A stretch of DNA of 64,000 bases from Margaritispora aquatica (Eukaryota > Ascomycota > Leotiomycetes > Helotiales > Discinellaceae): positions 2,046,001 through 2,110,000 of the forward strand of contig VJWN01000003.1 in the NCBI GenBank assembly GCA_007644065.1, written 5' to 3'. Positions 12,479 through 22,745 of this stretch are shown here, piece after piece (position 1 is the first letter of the stretch; the number at the start of each line of letters is the position of its first letter). The notes below the pieces were generated by a model. That model made no database searches. It was not told where the DNA came from and worked only from the letters and a program-made list of their open reading frames with translations. Both the position numbers and the translations under genes were made by a program.

Positions 12479-13142
12479 GGCTGCTGGGGGGTTTTAGAGA
12501 GGAAGACGTGAGAGATGTGAGAGATGTGAACAGAAGATGTGTTGGACAAGTGGTTTGCTGGTTTTATAGCAATGGTGGTGTTGGTGGGATTTATGTCGAA
12601 AATGTCGAAGGGAAGGGCGCTGCTGGTCTGGATGGTGGGGTAGCTAGAACATGTACCCCACAGTTGGGCTTGGCATTTATGTTCGAGTCAAGACGAAAGG
12701 GCATGTCAACATGGAGTTTTGGTTAGGCAATCGCACATCATAATAAGTTGATGTTGAAGCAATGGAAAAAGAAAGGAGGAAGACTATAAAGAAATTAAGT
12801 CTGGAAGCGACATTATTGCGAACTTGCAAGCTGATTGCGTAGCTTAGGTTGAGCACTCATAGGCACTACTGTAAATGGAGATCCGACATAATTTTGTAAG
12901 CAGATCAAGGTCCTATCATTTCCGTTAAAGAAAAAGGATCTTGCAATCAGAAGGCCTCATTATCACATGTAATTGCTTGTTTATTGCTCAACCAGAAATA
13001 TAATAAACAAACTGTCTTCATCCATAGACACCAATGATTTCGAAATTTCCGAAAACTCCAACACCAATCCACCTGTCCAGCTTTGTTTGTAAACTGCTGA
13101 AAATCATGACACTACGCTTTTACAACGAATAAGACTCAAAAA
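12479..13142. other. Intergenic, GNAT promoter and DUF3292 3' flank
   Basis: The stretch is about 660 bp. The left half must contain the GNAT promoter, and the right half is the 3' flank of the DUF3292 gene. No domain-bearing frame, repeat or tRNA was seen. Confidence 0.4.
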
Positions 13143-15441
13143 CTACACATTCACCCACCTCTGCCCACCAACAGCAACCAAGCGATTGAACAGCTCATCC
13201 CTTTCTGGACATGCCGTGAACCTCCACGTCTTGCCCTCCTGATCGTCAATCTCAAGACTGCCCAAAAGTTCCTTCTCGCTCGCAAACCCGGCCATGGCTT
13301 CGATGGCCGAACTCACAAACGCCATGGCGCGCTTCAATCGCTTTATGTCCGCGATCTTGATCGCGAATTCGGCGTCGAGCTTCTCTGAGATACCGGGTCG
13401 GGGGTCGTCGTGTGTGAATAGCAGGATGGGACCAGAGGTTGGGGATTGAGATTTAGATGGAGGAGAGTTGATGACGGCCCATCCGGGCTTGCCTTGATAC
13501 CGACACATGAACTCGTTTGGGCCTGTGTATATCAAGTTCTTGGACTTGGGGAGAACACCCAGATGACCCTTCGCTTTCTCGGAGCCGAGAGCTGCGCGGC
13601 CGTGGTCGAGGGTGAGTTTTGCTTCGATAACGGCCTTAGAGTTGCCTTTGAAGAACCGGACGATTTTAGAGATGTGTTTGTGTTTCGGCTGCTCGTCCTC
13701 GTCGTTATTGTCGTCTTCGTTGGTGGTTGAAGAGTTGACAGCTGCCAGTTTAGCAGAGGTGGTGCCTGTCAGGGGGAGCTTCTCGATGTCGATGTCGTTC
13801 TGGTGGTCGGGATCAGAGGGTTTGGAGGTTGGGACTGGTGGGAGGGGCGTATTGTGTGCTTCGCCGATGCGGAGGAGCGTGATGGCGATTTGGTTGTTTG
13901 TTGGGACGTTGCGAAGGACGTTGCTGGGAGGTGTTAGCTTTTGAATGAGGTGCACTACTGGATCACTTACTTCTTAGGTTGGATGAGCTCTAGGTAGTTT
14001 GGCACAGAGCTCTGAAGCCACGACATTCCAGGCGTAATAATCGGATCTCCGAAAAGCACCCATCCGATGGCGAAACCAGTGAGCTTATATACGACGTAGT
14101 AGTTGATGATGAGTGAAGCGAGGAATAGAGGAGCAATGACTGCATCGATACGTAAAAATGCGTATTGCGAAAAGGGTGACTTAGGCGAAATTGCACTATC
14201 ACATTGTGTTAGCGAAACACATGCCCACTTCAGCACCTCAGTATCAACTCACTTCGCAAACCTCTCCCAATTATCAGCAATCTCGCCAACAACATGCGGG
14301 GCAACATCTATTATCTTGGCAATCTTCGCTGGGTTGACACCCTTCCAAATAAGCTCCTCCATCGGCTCTTCCGTCTGATCCAAACTTTCGCCTATATGAC
14401 CCGCCGCACTTCCCTCCGCTTGCACAGCTCTTACCCCCTTTACGATCGGTTTCGGGATCTTGCCTTCCAGCGGGTCACCGTCTTCCTGCTCCTGGTCGTG
14501 CATACCTACGGCTTTCTGGATGTTGTGGCGTATGTTCTTGACGAAGTTGGCGGCTTCTTCTTCGGTTGCTTCGAAGGGCTGCTTTTCGGGTGCGCCGGTG
14601 AGCGTGTCGTCTGTGCCTAGCTGCCCTGCTTGGGGAGTTTGAATACCACCTGTTTTGAGGGACACTAGTGCTCTAGGAGCGGGTGGGAAGAGTGTGTTGC
14701 GGGCTTTGGTGGATGACACGATCAACATGAGTGTGGCGAGGATGAGTGGCACGAGAAGATTGAAGAACCATGCAGAGAAGTACACCTGAATAGTATTAGT
14801 AAAATCTGTATTGAAAGCGACACTTCGGTGTAACTTACTGCACAGAAAGCTGATGTTCTAGATGTCTCTTTCCATGATCGAAGTCGAGCGATCTGTTTCC
14901 CAAAACTTGCAAAGCCGAGAACAACAGTCAAGTAGATTCTTTGCAAGTGAAGCGGCATCTTGTCTTTGGCATGCTCATTAGACCATGCCTCGTTGAGATC
15001 AAGTCCTCTGGCAGACTGCATAGGCACAGCTTTTACATCGAAGACATCCTAAACAGTCAGTGAGTGTTGTCCTCAAATCCTAGCTTCAGGCCGAAAATTT
15101 ACCTTGTTAAAGCGTCTGATAAAAGCGAATATTTGTCCATTAGAGTAATCTGCAATTAAGGGATCGGGTATCTCGTTATTAGGCTTATGCCAACCGATAT
15201 CTCTCATATCTTCGCCGAGATACTCTTTTTGGATAGCTCCAGGAACGGCTGGTACATCCTGAGCCAACTCATGGCTGTCTGCTACGAATTCTTTCCTCAG
15301 CGCTTCAGTTGCAGGCTTGGCGAGCGCATTCGTCCGATTTTGCAGTAGCTCCAGTTTGGTTTCAGGTTTGTCGTCCTCGTAGTTATTGAGAAGAGGTCCC
15401 TGAATTCTGTTTGAGTTTGGAGGAGGCTGATCAGCTGACAT
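13143..15441 (-). CDS. DUF3292 family membrane protein
   Basis: Five exons: 15441-15103, 15048-14839, 14785-14253, 14195-13971 and 13923-13143. Introns are 47-57 nt, frame is kept throughout, and the product has 695 residues. It matches the fungal DUF3292 family: an N-terminal conserved block (IGWHKPNNEIPDPLIADYSN), a first hydrophobic pair near residue 185 (FSAWFFNLLVPLILATLMLI), and a second around residue 380 (VIAPLFLASLIINYYVVYKL). An acidic low-complexity linker then leads into a C-terminal globular region beginning near GHLGVLPKSKNLIYTG, reminiscent of a GRAM/PH-like fold. Function is unknown; an endomembrane location is inferred from the hydrophobic segments. The ATG at 15441 is the first in frame. 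Confidence 0.85.
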
Positions 15442-15551
15442 GGTGATGAGCGAGGAGGAAGAGTCTTGGCGAGTTAAGGTTCAAATGACTTTGACTTTCG
15501 GATTCTTGATGAAGCTTCCTCTTTTCTCTTTTAAGAAAGGAATGTAGATGT

Positions 15552-16125
15552 CTACAAAAGAAGAGCGGCTCCATAAACCTGCCAAATGGGCATACACACG
15601 ATCAAATCTGCAATTGCAGCCGGTTGCGTCATTGAGGTGTTGATTTCAAGGTTTTGTTTGCTATCACGGGACAAAACAGCCACATACCTACAAAGACTAC
15701 AAACTGAGTTAGTAAAGGCTTCTTTAGGACAAGTATTTTGCAATTATATGCATATTTTGACAGATACCTGTTGAGAAAGATAAAACTAATCTCAATCCAG
15801 AATATCTGTTCCAACATGCGCGAACTACATACTACCTACCCGCTTGGGTGGCAAATTTGATTAAAAGAGGAACGACAGCAGCATTTATGTTCTTTGAACC
15901 ATTGTGAAGAAGAGCAATATAAAGCAACTTGAAGGGCTCCATATCGGCCTTGTTCACTCCATAGTTGACAAAAAGAGATGGTTCGCCTCTCCGGAGCAGA
16001 AGCTCTTGGCAGTTTAGATTAAGCGAGGTAAACATGATTTGGTATTTACCATAACCTCCACGAAGAAGAACCTCTTGTGTGTTTCTGAGATTACTATTTT
16101 GATAGGAGATCAGTGCAATAACTTC
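15552..16125 (-). pseudogene. Ankyrin-like gene remnant
   Basis: On the minus strand, the frame ending near 15836 reads ankyrin-style phrases (TQEVLLRGGYGKYQ, NCQELLLRRGEPSLF, then NAAVVPLLIKFATQAG) but begins after an in-frame TAG at about 16128 with no suitable start. A GTAGGT donor follows. Further short open pieces to 15552 end in WQVYGAALLL and a stop. The pieces look like the tail of an ankyrin-repeat protein that has lost its 5' part. It sits between a repeat array and a HET gene, a typical accessory setting. The ankyrin assignment rests on pattern only. Confidence 0.3.
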
Positions 16126-16183
16126 CTACTTGGTATATAAATGCCTAATATCTAAAGATAGCTGTTCTTATCTGTTAAACTTG

Positions 16184-16630
16184 CCTATACCTAATTGCCT
16201 TACAACTAGGCTGAAAATCGTAACGCAATGAAACTACAAAATACTTCCCTTTCAGCCAACCAGGTCGCAAACTTAAAACCAGGCTGGAATCGTAGTGCAA
16301 CGAACTCAGTCGAACTCATCTGGTCCAATGAGTTTGTAGGTCCTTCAACCAGGCTACGCATCGTAGCACAACGAAATATCTAAGTACTCTTTAAACGTCC
16401 AACCAGATTGTAAGTCCTCAAAAAGGCTAGAATCGTAGTGCAACAAGAAAACAAAATATTCTCCTTTGACCAACCAGATTGCCAGTCTTCTAGGCAGGCT
16501 ATGATGTTGTATTGCAACGAAATAACTAAGCATTTTCTAATCGGCCAGCCAAGTCGCAAGCCTTTACCCAGGGCTAGGTATTGTAGTGCACCAAATTTAA
16601 ATAAGTAGTTTCTTACTCTCTGGTCAACCT
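16184..16630 (+). repeat. Diverged minisatellite, ~73 bp units
   Basis: About six head-to-tail units begin near 16184, 16255, 16323, 16397, 16468 and 16543, with a seventh partial at 16622; spacing is 68-79 bp. Each unit has a CCAACCAG-like start and a core resembling GGCTRGAATCGTAGTGCAAC. Copies at 16291, 16352, 16424, 16497 and 16572 differ by many transitions. There is no open frame across the array and no terminal inverted repeats. Confidence 0.75.
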
Positions 16631-16952
16631 ATATATCAATATACTAAGAAGACGGAACTTTCGTACTATGATAGAAGGATAAAGCGCCACCAGTTAGTTA
16701 TACATACATGTGTACGGGTGTTGACAGAGATCTATAAGACAGAGTGTGCTCTCTTGCAGTTATCAACTCTAGTGGCAGCTGGACGTCGTACATTGTTGGA
16801 TGGGATAGAGAAAAACAAAATCATCATCCAAGATTTCACGTCTCTGTCCCGATAGAACTGTGGCGCACTACTAATGAGCAAAAGATCAATTGAATAGAAT
16901 GCAAACAAGTCATTCGACTTTTACGAGTTCACTTTTGCCCCCGCGCCTTCTA

Positions 16953-16959
16953 TATAACG
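16953..16959 (+). promoter_or_regulatory. TATA box before micro-ORF
   Basis: TATATAA lies 58 bp upstream of the ATG at 17017, with a CAACAACAAACACC-type leader between them. This layout looks like a strong fungal core promoter and 5' UTR, yet no long frame follows. Confidence 0.35.
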
Positions 16960-17016
16960 GCCTCTTCTGGCGCCCAGATCCAACAACAAACACCTTTCTA
17001 CAACACGCCAAGAGCT

Positions 17017-17270
17017 ATGGGTGGACGTCCGGGCCTCTGTTACCAGCTGAAGGATCGGTATGATGTGATCAAGTGATGGTTATCCACCGGTTTGTCCACT
17101 TGTAAAGTTTTTGAATGGTCTCACGAAGCAGGTTCCACAGCGCACGAATGTTTGCGGTTGTGACTTTTGCTGTCAACTGTATTTTCTTGCTTTTTTTGTC
17201 GTTGTTATTTATCTCTGTCGTTGACTGTAGGCTGGTTGTCGATTGGGTGAAAGGAGATCCTCACAAATAG
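17017..17270 (+). CDS. Possible two-exon micropeptide gene
   Basis: The ATG at 17017 reads MGGRPGLCYQLKDR up to 17057, where a GTATGA donor follows; without splicing, translation stops at 17074-17076 after 19 residues. Joining to the acceptor CTGTAG at 17230 yields a 26-residue peptide ending VVDWVKGDPHK with a stop at 17268. The support is a TATA box and a typical leader, not homology. It could equally be the 5' end of a non-coding RNA or a decayed gene. I recognise no family. Confidence 0.2.
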
Positions 17271-17899
17271 GTATATGAGGAAGGTTTGAGTATGTGAGAG
17301 TAATTACCATTGAATAGCTATTCTAGTTATTATAAAGCCTTTGACTGAATTAAAACGATCATGCTCTTGTATCAAAAAAGTTACAAAGAAAGCTCTAAGC
17401 ATAAAATCTAATTATCGAGAAATACGAAAATTATATCTCGCGTAGTTGCTCCCACTGAATCAAAAAGAGAAGAGGTACAGAGGACCGCCAAAAGCCTCAC
17501 ATTTTCCTACCATTTCCTGTGATCCTGCGGACCCTGATGAAGAAGTATTTAACCCTGAATCATAAGCGCAGGGTGTTCTCACACTGGATGGTTGCCTAAA
17601 GTTAGGCGCACGTGAGCACGTGTTTAAAAAGCGCGAGCACGAAACACGCAACACTACGCGTCTTCGCATTAGTTTCTAGAATTTTGGAGCGTCAATCTCT
17701 AGTTTATCTACATATAACGACCAGCTTGCTCGGTATGCGATTCATTATCCCCATTCAGTAATCCTAATAGACTAATGCAAAATAAATCAAAAAGTTGGGC
17801 TAGATCCATTTGACTCGGCCACTTTGCGACAACAGCGCAATTCCGACAGACTAGGACTTAAGCTGCTTCGTCTTACAAAGTCAAACAGCATTTCGAAGC

Positions 17900-19984
17900 A
17901 TGGATTACGATCTGTATAAGTCATTCCGTACGCTATACAAGGGAGGCAGACGGTTTAAACAAGACCTACTCAAGGCTGTATCAACACAGTACGACAGAGA
18001 AGACACGCCTGTCTGGGCGGAGAATCTTCAATTTCTTACGGCATACCCTTCGGAAGATACACCACTGAAGCCAGGCATAGGAGCTTGCTCTCACAAGTTT
18101 TCTGCTACCCACGATCATCTCGACTGTGACGGCTTCCTTCCCGAGGCTCTAGCGAAGGATGTCTGTGCTGCTGAACATGGCAACTCTGAACAATCCTGTC
18201 ACTGTGCCTCATATCAAGGATTTGACATCACTTCCATGAGATCGGGTAGGAGAACACCTTTAAGGTTGACGTCTCTCGGGGAGATGCTAGGGTGTTCACA
18301 TTATCTTTCAGTTTCCTACCGATGGCCGCAGGACAAAGCATTCGAAGAAGAACGCTACGAGATTGTTCTACCCTCTAACCAACGGCGCAAAAGCAATGTT
18401 CCAGCCTGGTTGTTGGATCGGATCATTGCATATGCTGCTTCTCAAGGATACAAGCTCATCTGGATTGATCAAGAATGCGTGGATCAAGAAGACCCAGAGC
18501 AGGTTGGTCAAGCCGTTCAAGCATACCATGCTGTATATCGCCAGTCTCAACAGGTAGTTGCCGTGCTCACTTCTGGGATTACAGAGCAGGCCCACTTAGA
18601 CGCCTTCAAATTCGCAGAAAAGTACCACGTAGAGCGAGCCCAAGCCGGTGCGATGACGGTCGTGGAATCGGAGCTGCGGAGTATCATGCAAGTCTCTGCA
18701 CTAATCTCTAAGAACGAATGGTTCTGTCGTATATGGACGCTTTCAGAGTCGTTGATGGCGTCAAAACCACTTCATTTTCTTGTGCCCTGTGGAACGTCGC
18801 TGCAGCGTAGCCACTGGCTCGGAAATCTTTCCGATCAGATTGTAGTACATCAACTTGTCCTCCAAGTCCTTTTCTGTCCGATCATAAAGCCTTATATAAC
18901 GGTGTTTCCAGCCACGCTCCAGACACCAGAAGGCGACATCATCCAAAAAACGTTGGGCTCTGAGGGTGGTGCGATTGCTGCATACCACCTATTCCAAGAA
19001 ACCTGTCCGGAATCCAAATGGCACCTTGAGCAGAGCCGATACTTAAGTATAATTGAAGCCTGCAGGTTGACTTCCCGTCGGAGTGGTAGGGAAAATTCTG
19101 ACCGGATAGTTATTATGGCCAATGTTTGCGGCTATAAGAAGGGCCTTAATTGCCCAAAATTGGTGCAGATGAAGTTGGGCTTGAGTATTTGCACATTAGC
19201 TTTATCCATTGTCAACGGGGACAACAGCTTGCTCGATTTCATCCAAAATGAGTGTTGGATAGGACGTCCTAAAGCTTTTTCGTGGCTCCCTTTGCCAGTG
19301 GGAAGTGTTAAAGATGCTACCGACCTCAACCGCACTATGAATAATTGGCTCTGCTCCTGGAGTGAACCAATTCCCAGCTTTCCATGTGAGTCCATCACAG
19401 CGGTAGGAATGTTGACATCTGGGTATCTCTGGCCGATGAATTGCCATATCAGAATACCCGAAATCATCTCCAAGGTCGATGAATTTGTTGATCAACTTCC
19501 TTTGAATTCTTTGGCGGCCTGCGAAGTTGTCAAGGCCATGGTCTGTGAGACTCTTGACCAGGTTTCTATTCTCGCAGGGAAGGACAGGGCGGTGCACTTG
19601 CATTCCGAAATATTATGGGACATTGAGCACGACTCTTGCGAAGCTAGTGGACCGCTTCGGTTCCTTAAGAAATTGGATGAAATTGATGAAGATCGGACCG
19701 CCCTTCATTTTAGTGAGGTCGTTAGATCTTGCTGTCTTTTCACAGATATTGATAATTCGGTAGCAGACTATGTCTTTGTCCCCCATTCTGATTCGATGTT
19801 TTCTTGGGATGGTTCTCATTTTATGGTGAAATTGGCTTGGAATGTTCAACTTATGGATTCTTCGATGACTAGTGATAGTCAACCTGTGCGGCTACGTTAT
19901 CTCGGTCAGCCTGAGGAGTTGTATCTCCTTGGCTCACCGGAACGTGTTGCAAGCGTGGAACCGCAACGGTTTCTTATTGAATAG
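17900..19984 (+). CDS. HET-domain (heterokaryon incompatibility) protein
   Basis: A single exon encodes 694 residues from the ATG at 17900. HET-domain signatures are in order: LSVSYRWPQ at about residue 135, LIWIDQECVDQEDPEQ at about 187, and WFCRIWTLSE at about 273. The region before the domain (residues about 63-101) is rich in Cys and His (CSHK, HDHLDC, CHC) and could bind metal. The 400 residues after the HET domain match nothing I know. Family members trigger programmed cell death upon non-self recognition during hyphal fusion; whether this one acts in incompatibility is unknown. No NACHT, WD or ankyrin repeats are attached, although an ankyrin-like remnant lies upstream on the other strand. 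Confidence 0.88.
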   Translation: MDYDLYKSFRTLYKGGRRFKQDLLKAVSTQYDREDTPVWAENLQFLTAYPSEDTPLKPGIGACSHKFSATHDHLDCDGFLPEALAKDVCAAEHGNSEQSCHCASYQGFDITSMRSGRRTPLRLTSLGEMLGCSHYLSVSYRWPQDKAFEEERYEIVLPSNQRRKSNVPAWLLDRIIAYAASQGYKLIWIDQECVDQEDPEQVGQAVQAYHAVYRQSQQVVAVLTSGITEQAHLDAFKFAEKYHVERAQAGAMTVVESELRSIMQVSALISKNEWFCRIWTLSESLMASKPLHFLVPCGTSLQRSHWLGNLSDQIVVHQLVLQVLFCPIIKPYITVFPATLQTPEGDIIQKTLGSEGGAIAAYHLFQETCPESKWHLEQSRYLSIIEACRLTSRRSGRENSDRIVIMANVCGYKKGLNCPKLVQMKLGLSICTLALSIVNGDNSLLDFIQNECWIGRPKAFSWLPLPVGSVKDATDLNRTMNNWLCSWSEPIPSFPCESITAVGMLTSGYLWPMNCHIRIPEIISKVDEFVDQLPLNSLAACEVVKAMVCETLDQVSILAGKDRAVHLHSEILWDIEHDSCEASGPLRFLKKLDEIDEDRTALHFSEVVRSCCLFTDIDNSVADYVFVPHSDSMFSWDGSHFMVKLAWNVQLMDSSMTSDSQPVRLRYLGQPEELYLLGSPERVASVEPQRFLIE

Positions 19985-20644
19985 GGGGCGTCTATAGAGA
20001 GGCATATAGAAATCGAGCAATATAGTGGTGGGTGGAAAGGAGGAATAGTAGGAAAAGCTATTTGATATTTGATTATAGTAGCTTGGCTATATTCCTTACG
20101 ATGTGCTTTACCTAAAGTGGCAAAGCTGTGTGCTAATGAAAGTGGGGCGCAATATTTTATAAGAGTATGCATAAGAGTATGTTTAGGAAGGCCGGATTTG
20201 TGTGCGACTATAGGTACAATCTTGCCAACAATAACAAGTATCTCGGCCCATCAGGTTTTGAAAACAATTCTTGAACCTCAGATAGGTTCTGATGGATTGA
20301 GTGGGGGTTAGTGATTTGGAGAAGGGTGAGTGAAGTGGAGCTGGCTTTAAAAATCGGATGGACTTGCCACATTAGGGGCCCCACTCTTGTGTAGTAAAGT
20401 ATCTTCTCTCGAGCTTGAACTTGTACTCAATTATATCAGACTCGCTTATTACATCTTGGCTTTTCATACAGTGACTTTTCTTTATAACACTTGGGTTACT
20501 GAAAATCTATATCCTCAATTGAACCTTGATTTAGCTCGCTAGAGTGGATAGGATTTCTTTTTTAACAAACTTGAAATATCTCGGCTTGAGCGCAAAGGGA
20601 ATCTTTAAGCAAAAGATCAATCTGAAATTATAAACGAAGTTCAA
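19985..20644. other. Intergenic between HET and amine oxidase genes
   Basis: The stretch is 660 bp between two plus-strand genes. It should hold the HET 3' end and the amine oxidase promoter. No further gene, repeat or RNA was recognised. Confidence 0.4.
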
Positions 20645-22482
20645 ATGTCATCGCCAAAAGCCCATGTGTGTATTGTTGGAGCAGGTGTTTCTGGGCTGAG
20701 ATGCGCCGAGGTCTTGCTTGAGAATGGTTTCCAAGTTACGATTCTGGAAGCGAGAGACAGAATTGGAGGACGAGTAAGTGATGAGGCATGCCTCCTTGTT
20801 ATATTCATGAGCTTACATGAGATACGGATATGTCAAAGTGAAAAGCTAGGGTATAGCGTCGATCTGTAAGTCTACCTTGCTTCTACCCCCCCCCTCGGCA
20901 AACGTACTAAACACATAAACTCACACATTACTTGCAACAGAGGCCCAAATTGGATTCACACTGTACCTTCCCTTGCTGTCTTCCTCCTCTCCTCTAAATC
21001 TATCCCCTTAAGGATCACCAACCCACTAACACTTTCCACCCAACAGTCAGGAACGCACGAAAATCCCATCGCCTCTCTTGCAGCCAAAACGCACACTCCT
21101 CTGCACCATTGGAACGACAAGCAAAACATCTTCTCCTCCACTGGGAAACTCATCCCAACCGAGAAAACAGACAGATTGTGCTCGATTCTTTGGCAGTTGA
21201 TCGAAGAAGCGTTTCAGCATAGTGCTGCTAATGGGGAGAACATTAGCGAGACGGAGAGCTTGGCCGATTTTATCAGGGAGAGGGCAGTGTCTGTTTTGCG
21301 ACAGGAGAAAGGATTGGATAGGGCAGGGAATGGAGAAGTGGAGGAAGAAGATGAGGTCGAGTTGCTGATGCAGATGGCTGAGATGTGGGGTGCTTATATC
21401 GGTGATCCCGTCACGAAGCAGAGTCTGAAATTCGCTTGGATGGAAGAATGTTGCGGTGGTGGTACACTTTCTCTCACATCTCAACTCTGGACATCAACTA
21501 ACACAACACAGACGATGAAACCTTCGTAGAAACAACCTATTCCTCTATCCTCTCCGCCATCGCCGCTCCCGTCCTCACCAACCCCAACGCCTCAATCCAA
21601 CTCTCTCAAATCGTAACCTCCATCCGCACTATCCCACGCTCGTCTAGCTCCCCAACTAGCCACAGCAACAACGACCAAAAAGTAACGCTCACAACCACCG
21701 CCGGTCTCAACTTACACTTCGAAGAGGTGATCCTCACCACGCCCCTCGGCTGGCTCAAGCAAAACCTCTCCGCCTTCGACCCACCCCTCTCACCTCGTCT
21801 CGTGGCAGGTATAAGCGGTCTCTCAGTCGGAAATCTGGAGAAAGTGTTTATCACGTTTAATTCAGCGTTCTGGCTCGATCCCAACGAGAAAGGGGATGTA
21901 TTTCCGGGATACACGAATTGGCTTGCTCCAGCCTATGCACCAGATACGAATCTGCACCGCTGGGGTGTGGAGATGTGGAATCTGGCTTCGTTTGAGAAAC
22001 CGAATAATCACCCTACGTTGATTTTCTACCTCTATGGACCATGTTCCGTCTCGCTTATCTCGTCTTTGTACCCATCGCCACCCTCACCTCCTCTCACGAC
22101 AGCAGAACAAGACGCCATTCTCGAGGCGTTCTTCAAACCATACATCTCGCTGCTTCCAAACTACAACAAGACAGACCCGAGGTGCGAGGTCAAAGGCATA
22201 GTACATACAGCGTGGCAGAAGGACGAGTTGGCAGGTTATGGGAGCTATGTCAATGTGCAGGTTGGAGCGACGGACGCGAAGGGCGATGTGGAGGTTTTGA
22301 GAAGAGGTGTCCCGGAGAGGAGGCTTTGGTTCGCGGGTGAGCATACGAGTTCGTTTGAGGAGTTGGGGACGGTGGGTGGTGCGTGGCTCAGCGGGGGGGC
22401 GGTGGGGAGGAGGATTGTGAGTCTTTATGGTGATAGTAAGAGTGGTGGTGAGAATGATGAGTGTGAGTTCAAGGCCAATTAG
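20645..22482 (+). CDS. Flavin-containing amine (polyamine-type) oxidase
   Basis: Five exons: 20645-20773, 20822-20865, 20941-20962, 21047-21461 and 21512-22482, giving 526 residues. Residues about 9-43 form the FAD-binding Rossmann start ([19 protein letters not shown] then EARDRIGGR). LGPNWIHTSGTHENP follows, as in polyamine oxidases and LSD-like enzymes. The C-terminus has the flavin-contacting [21 protein letters not shown] motif. The enzyme should oxidise amines such as spermine/spermidine or their acetyl forms; the substrate is inferred. The second exon start (IRICQSEK) is the least certain border. The third intron (84 nt) was recognised because the family jumps directly from NWIH to GTHENP and because a CTAACAC branch site and CAACAG acceptor are present. 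A 9-C run lies within the second intron. Confidence 0.85.
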
Positions 22483-22745
22483 GATGAAATGTTGAATTAG
22501 AGATGTATGACTGTCTTTTGTGACAGATGATTACTTGCAATATAAATAAAATAAAAAAGGATCATTCAAAAAGCGCTTCTGACAATCGTCTGGCTTGATT
22601 GTGCAATAATAGTGTTTTAATTTTTGCATTGGCTGAATCGTAGTTGCTTACCTAGCATGCAACGCAACTCGCTTAAGCCATGTTGCTATCCTCGACATGA
22701 TTTTCACTGCTTTTTGCAAACACATTTCTACTTTTCACTTCACAC

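Larger units (their letters stand above)
15442..17899. other. Accessory intergenic region with repeats and remnants
   Basis: This 2.46 kb stretch lies between the DUF3292 promoter and the HET gene. It holds an ankyrin-like remnant (15552-16125, minus), a diverged ~73 bp tandem repeat (about 16184-16630), and a TATA-led possible micro-ORF (17017). The last 200 bp should be the HET promoter. Nothing else was recognised. Confidence 0.5.

Noticed and set aside
21047..21484. 145-codon minus-strand frame
   Set aside because: It overlaps the amine oxidase exon 4 on the opposite strand and shows no domain.
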